Positions 8,878 to 11,838 of a stretch of DNA of 11,838 nucleotides are shown piece after piece. Each line of letters opens with the position of its first letter. Within the stretch, counting starts at the first letter, position 1. Origin of the DNA: Treponema sp. (GTDB taxonomy: Bacteria > Spirochaetota > Spirochaetia > Treponematales > Breznakiellaceae); contig JAIRXT010000215.1 in assembly GCA_031268125.1 (NCBI GenBank), forward strand, positions 1-11,838. The letters run 5' to 3'. The translations under genes were made by a program, and so were the position numbers. Under the pieces are notes generated by a model. That model was given only the letters and a program-made list of their open reading frames with translations. It had not been told where the DNA came from and made no database searches.

Positions 8878-10274
8878 ACGGCGACATACGGAATCTAAAA
8901 TTCTGCTACATCGGCGGCGGATCACGGAACTGGGCCTGGGTCTTCATGAAGGACCTGTGCTTTGAAAAGGAAATCGGCGGGACCATCTTCTTGTACGATA
9001 TCGACATGGAGGCGGCCCGGGCCAACGAGACCCTGGGAAACCGGCTGATGGAAGCCCACAACCCCGGACAGTTCACCTTTACCGCCGAATCCTCCCTGCA
9101 CAAGGCCCTGGAGGGGAGCGATTTTGTCTTTATCTCCATCCTGCCGGGCGATTTTGAAGAAATGGCGGTGGATGTCCACGCCCCGGAGCAGTACGGCATC
9201 TACCAGTCCGTGGGGGACACCGTGGGGCCCGGCGGCCTTAACCGGGCGCTGCGGACCGTCCCCCTGTTCCAGGAAATCGCCGCCGCCGTAAAAGCCTGGG
9301 CCCCCGATGCCTGGGTCCTGAACTACACCAACCCCATGTCGGTCTGCACCCGGACCCTCTACGAAGTATTCCCCCGAATCAAGGCCTTCGGCTGCTGCCA
9401 CGAAGTCTTTGGGACCCAGGACCTGCTCATCAAGATGCTCGCCTGGGAGGGCCTTGTGCAGGAAGGCGAAGTAACCCGCAGCGGCTTGACCACCGAAGTG
9501 GCGGGGATCAACCACTTTACCTGGATCACCGCGGCTTCCTGGAAAAACATCGATCTTTTCCCCCATTACCAAAAATTCGCGGAAGCCTTTGGGGAATGCG
9601 GCTTTAAGGCGGCCGGCGGCAACTGGTTCAACAGTTACTTTAGCTCCGGGGAGCGGGTAAAATTCGACCTTTTCAAACGCTACGGCCTGATAGCGGCGGC
9701 GGGGGACCGGCATCTGGCGGAATTCTGCCCCTCCTCCTGGTATCTCAAAAACCCCGCCTGGGCCGAAGGCTGGCAGTTCTCCCTAACCCCCGTTTCCTGG
9801 CGAATCGCCCAGCGGGAAGAACTCAGAGAAAAAAGCCGCGCCTACCGCGGCGGCGCGGCAATCCCCCCGCCCGAAACATCCGGGGAGGAGGGTATCCGGC
9901 AGATTAAGGCCCTCCTGGGACTGGGGAACCTGGTAACCAACGTGAACCTGCCCAATACGGCGCAGTTTCCCCTGTTCCCCGCCGGGGCGGTGGTGGAGAC
10001 CAACGCGTTCTTCAGCAGGGACAGCGTCCGGCCCCTTGTCTCTGGGGGCCTTCCCAACCCGCTGCGGAACCTGGTCCTCCAGCATGTGTGGAACCAGGAA
10101 GAAATCGTCCGGGCCGCCGTTGCCCGGGACCTGGAAGCCGCCTTCCGGGTATTCCTCAACGACCCCCAACTGCGGGGGCTGGACCGGGACCGGGCCGGGG
10201 ACCTTTTTAAGGAGATGACGGCCAAAACCCTGCCCCCGGCCCTGGGTTATAAAATGCCCTGGAGGAACCAATGA
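8874..10274 (+). CDS. GH4 NAD- and metal-dependent glycosidase with CHEV motif (alpha-galacturonidase-like)
   Basis: The protein has 466 residues, normal for GH4. These enzymes cleave glycosides by oxidation, elimination and reduction using NAD and a divalent metal. Visible features are the Rossmann fold CYIGGGSRNW (11-20), YDID (41-44), GDTVGPGGLNRALRTVP (114-130), NYTNPMSVCTR (150-160), CHEV (175-178) with C175 as metal ligand, and GINHFTW (211-217) with H214 as the second. The CH motif separates it from GH4 6-phospho-glycosidases, which have CN or CD. The two residues after CH vary with substrate: alpha-glucosidases and alpha-galactosidases usually have SV, and I recall CHEV from Bacillus LplD-type alpha-galacturonidases. 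An acidic substrate is therefore plausible but unproven. It starts in an ATGA overlap with the mannosidase, with GGAGGAG just before, and overlaps the next gene by 4 bases. It is probably cytoplasmic. Confidence 0.88.
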
Positions 10275-11329
10275 CGTCGAAAGAACGAATAGGGCGCATG
10301 TTTGAACACCGGGAAGCGGACCGGGTAGCCATTACCGACAGCCCCTGGGCCGGGACCCTGGCCCGCTGGAAGCGGGAAGGCATGCCCGCCGGCGCCGATT
10401 GGCGGGACTTTTTCGGCATCGACAAGATCGAAACCATCAGCGTGGACATCAGCCCCCGCTATGAAAAAAAGGTCCTGGAAGAAACCGCAGACTACATCAT
10501 AAGCACCACCGAATACGGCATCACCCTTAAAAATTTCAAAATTCCCGACTCAACCCCGGAATTCCTGGACTACCGGGTAAACACCCCGGAAAAATGGGCG
10601 GAGGCCAAGGCCCGCATGGACCTTTCCCGGGACCGCATCCCCTGGGATTTCCTCAAAAACAACTACCCCCGCTGGAAGGCAGAAGGCCGCTGGATAAACG
10701 GCCTCTTCTGGTTCGGCTTTGACGTACTCCATTCGTGGATGGTGGGAACCGAAACCGTCCTCATCGCCATGCTCGAAGACCCCGGGTGGTTCAGCGATAT
10801 GGCAGGCGCCTACCTGGACCGCACCATCGCCCTCTACGACATCCTGTGGGACGAAGGATATACCTTCGACAGCATTTTCTGGTACGACGACATGGGCTAT
10901 AAAAACCGCACCTTTTTTTCAAACGAACTTTACGCCGGCCTGCTCCAGCCCCTGCACAAAAAGGCCATCGACTGGGCCCACAACCACGGCATCAAAGCCC
11001 ACCTCCATTCCTGCGGAAATGTCATGACACGGGTCCCCCAGCTTGTGGAAATTGGCCTTGACGCGCTCAACCCCATCGAGATAAAGGCCGGTATGGACCT
11101 CAAAGCCCTCAAGCGCAGCTACGGAGACCGGCTGGTGTTTCACGGCGGCGCAGACGCCCTGCTCATGGACACACCCGCCAAAATCATCCCCTACATCGAA
11201 GAAATCCTCCCCGTCGTAAAAGAAAAGGGCGGCTACATCTTCTCATCGGATCATTCCATACCCAACACCGTTTCGCTGGACTGCTACCGGCAAATCGTAG
11301 ATGCCGTCAAACGGGCGGGCTCGTATTAA
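10271..11329 (+). CDS. UroD/MtaA-superfamily protein, function unknown
   Basis: The protein has 352 residues and fits the uroporphyrinogen-decarboxylase fold family (Pfam PF01208). It begins MTSKERIGRMFEHREADRVA, as many non-haem members do, and lacks the arginine-rich RQAGRYMPEY region of true HemE, so it is not a haem enzyme. HLHSCGN (244-250) matches the zinc-binding HxC motif of MtaA/CmuA methyltransferases. Those proteins have a later Cys in a GCG motif; here the region reads SSDHSIPNTV (325-334), so D327 or H328 may replace it. Relatives with unknown roles are common in sugar-degradation operons. The 4-base ATGA overlap with the GH4 gene and the GGAGGAACC site strongly suggest co-translation. 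Possible jobs are methyl transfer from a methylated sugar or a decarboxylation or isomerisation, and neither can be chosen from sequence. No convincing terminator follows. Confidence 0.82.
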   Translation: MTSKERIGRMFEHREADRVAITDSPWAGTLARWKREGMPAGADWRDFFGIDKIETISVDISPRYEKKVLEETADYIISTTEYGITLKNFKIPDSTPEFLDYRVNTPEKWAEAKARMDLSRDRIPWDFLKNNYPRWKAEGRWINGLFWFGFDVLHSWMVGTETVLIAMLEDPGWFSDMAGAYLDRTIALYDILWDEGYTFDSIFWYDDMGYKNRTFFSNELYAGLLQPLHKKAIDWAHNHGIKAHLHSCGNVMTRVPQLVEIGLDALNPIEIKAGMDLKALKRSYGDRLVFHGGADALLMDTPAKIIPYIEEILPVVKEKGGYIFSSDHSIPNTVSLDCYRQIVDAVKRAGSY

Positions 11330-11400
11330 AAGCAGACCGGCGATTCATGCGGGACAATTCCCAAGTCTGGGAACCGGCCGGAAACACCGCCGGACCACGC

Positions 11401-11563
11401 AGCAATTCCGAATTCAAAATCCGAAAAGAGCCGTAAAAAATTTATCAGCTTTCCTGTCGGCTGGAAAAATCCAGGGCCCCCACCCCAGATTCTTTCCACC
11501 GCCGCCCCTGTTACTTGTTTCGGCGCTCTTTTCGCCATTTCCCCATCGTGAATTACCTTAAGC
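11401..11563 (+). repeat. Dispersed intergenic repeat, copy B
   Basis: Direct-orientation partner of copy A at 5146-5333. It starts with the same AGCAATTCCGAATTCAAAA and ends at the same TTAAGC. The inverted arms CGAAAAGAG / CTCTTTTCG are at 11422-11430 and 11526-11534. It lacks 7 bases near the start and 18 bases in the middle relative to copy A. Confidence 0.85.
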
Positions 11564-11582
11564 CAAAGGGTTTTCAAGGTAA

Positions 11583-11650
11583 AAAAATGGTTAAACGGCT
11601 GCCGGTACGGTTTTATACGGCTTAACGAACCCGTACCTTTGACCATTTTT
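11583..11650. other. Foldback sequence inside the MITE-like element
   Basis: AAAAATGGT (11583-11591) pairs with 11642-11650, and GGTACGG (11604-11610) pairs with 11631-11637 inside it. A run of Ts (11664-11673) follows 13 bases later, so it might also act as a late terminator for the operon. It has no counterpart in copy A. Confidence 0.45.
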
Positions 11651-11707
11651 AGGTTGAACAGTTATTTTTTTTTGAATTCGGAATTGCCGTGGACCACGGG
11701 ATTTTTC

Positions 11708-11736
11708 TTGACAGGTCAAATTTTCCATACTATCAT
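11708..11736 (+). promoter_or_regulatory. Near-consensus sigma-70 promoter with palindromic -35
   Basis: TTGACA (11708-11713), a 17-base spacer and TATCAT (11731-11736) give a strong promoter reading out of the window. The -35 forms half of an inverted repeat, TTGAC-AG-GTCAA (11708-11719), which could be a repressor site. The predicted leader is about 60 bases. Confidence 0.75.
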
Positions 11737-11802
11737 ATAAAACTGATTCGGCGGAACTTTCCACCAGGAAAAAAATTGCGGAACGCAAGGGGAACAGTAA
11801 AT

Positions 11803-11838
11803 ATGTACCGTTATAGTACTATAAGCATAATACCCCCC
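11803..11838 (+). CDS. Start of a gene running off the window
   Basis: ATG at 11803 is preceded by AAGGGG (11787-11792) at a 10-base distance and lies about 60 bases after a strong promoter. Twelve codons are visible (MYRYSTISIIPP) and the frame stays open to the end. This is too short to identify. Codons 3 to 8 overlap a 14-bp palindrome. Confidence 0.5.
   Translation, partial: MYRYSTISIIPP
11811..11824. promoter_or_regulatory. 14-bp perfect palindrome at start of last gene
   Basis: TTATAGTACTATAA is its own reverse complement. It lies 9 bases into the putative gene and about 68 bases after the predicted transcription start. It could be an operator or fold in mRNA near the start codon; no protein is known to me for this site. 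Confidence 0.4.

Larger units (their letters stand above)
11392..11698. mobile_element. MITE-like element with inverted ends and flanking direct repeat
   Basis: An 18-base end (11402-11419) is repeated exactly in inverse orientation at 11670-11687. The 8-mer GGACCACG flanks both sides (11392-11399 and 11691-11698), 2 and 3 bases outside the inverted ends. This is the arrangement left by a transposed non-autonomous element with an 8-bp target duplication. The element is about 290 bp and encodes no transposase. It contains dispersed repeat copy B and a foldback at 11583-11650. It occupies most of the 473-base gap after the operon. The offset between the two flanks is the main weakness. Confidence 0.5.

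Noticed and set aside
10271..11329. Annotation as hemE (uroporphyrinogen decarboxylase)
   Set aside because: The N-terminal arginine-rich signature of HemE is absent, an HxC zinc-type motif is present, and the gene sits in a glycosidase operon, not with haem genes.
11358..11373. Small hairpin after the UroD-like gene as operon terminator
   Set aside because: The stem is only 6 bp and no U-tract follows, so it is not convincing as a terminator.
11301..11561. Open frame of 86 codons across repeat copy B, with a matching frame in copy A
   Set aside because: The frame is open in both copies, but about ten of eleven differing codons change the amino acid, and neither frame has its own start with a ribosome binding site. 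It is better seen as non-coding repeat.

Overview
The window looks like chromosomal DNA of a host-associated spirochaete, most likely a termite-gut type Treponema. This is inferred from the glycine-rich beta-helix protein with GGGVYV/FTMN repeats, the GC-rich glycosidase genes without export signals, and short dispersed intergenic repeats. No rRNA or other phylogenetic marker is present, so the assignment is tentative. No tRNA, rRNA, CRISPR array, transposase or phage gene was seen.

Layout. Positions 1-1257 are the 3' part of a repeat-rich, probably surface beta-helix protein, followed by a hairpin terminator. A lactonase-family beta-propeller gene (1415-2521, +) converges on a DUF368 (PopT-type) membrane protein gene (2646-3479, -), with two perfect hairpins between them. 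DUF368 has a good promoter at 3580-3608 and diverges from a three-gene + strand cluster: a short DtxR/MntR-like metalloregulator (3741-4124), a two-helix membrane protein with a HHH motif (4185-4550), and an ECF sigma factor (4537-5103) overlapping it by 14 bases. This looks like a regulatory module, perhaps metal- or envelope-stress-responsive.

An intergenic stretch of 510 bases (5104-5613) holds a dispersed repeat, a nested inverted-repeat structure and a probable promoter. It leads into a tightly coupled three-gene operon: a GH38 alpha-mannosidase (5614-8877), a GH4 NAD-dependent glycosidase with a CHEV active-site motif (8874-10274), and a UroD/MtaA-superfamily protein (10271-11329). Both junctions are 4-base ATGA overlaps. 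The glycosidases lack signal peptides, so the operon probably processes imported oligosaccharides in the cytoplasm. The UroD-like protein is the unexplained member. No transporter or sugar-specific regulator is in the window.

Beyond the operon (11330-11802) lies a second copy of the dispersed repeat. It is inside a MITE-like element with 18-bp inverted ends and an 8-bp flanking direct repeat. Next come a near-consensus sigma-70 promoter at 11708-11736 and the first 12 codons of another gene, which begins with a 14-bp perfect palindrome and runs off the window.

The most interesting points are the repeat pair bracketing the glycosidase operon, the MITE-like element, the DtxR / HHH membrane protein / ECF sigma module with its recurring GTTCCAAAAC hairpins, and the GH38-GH4-UroD gene set.
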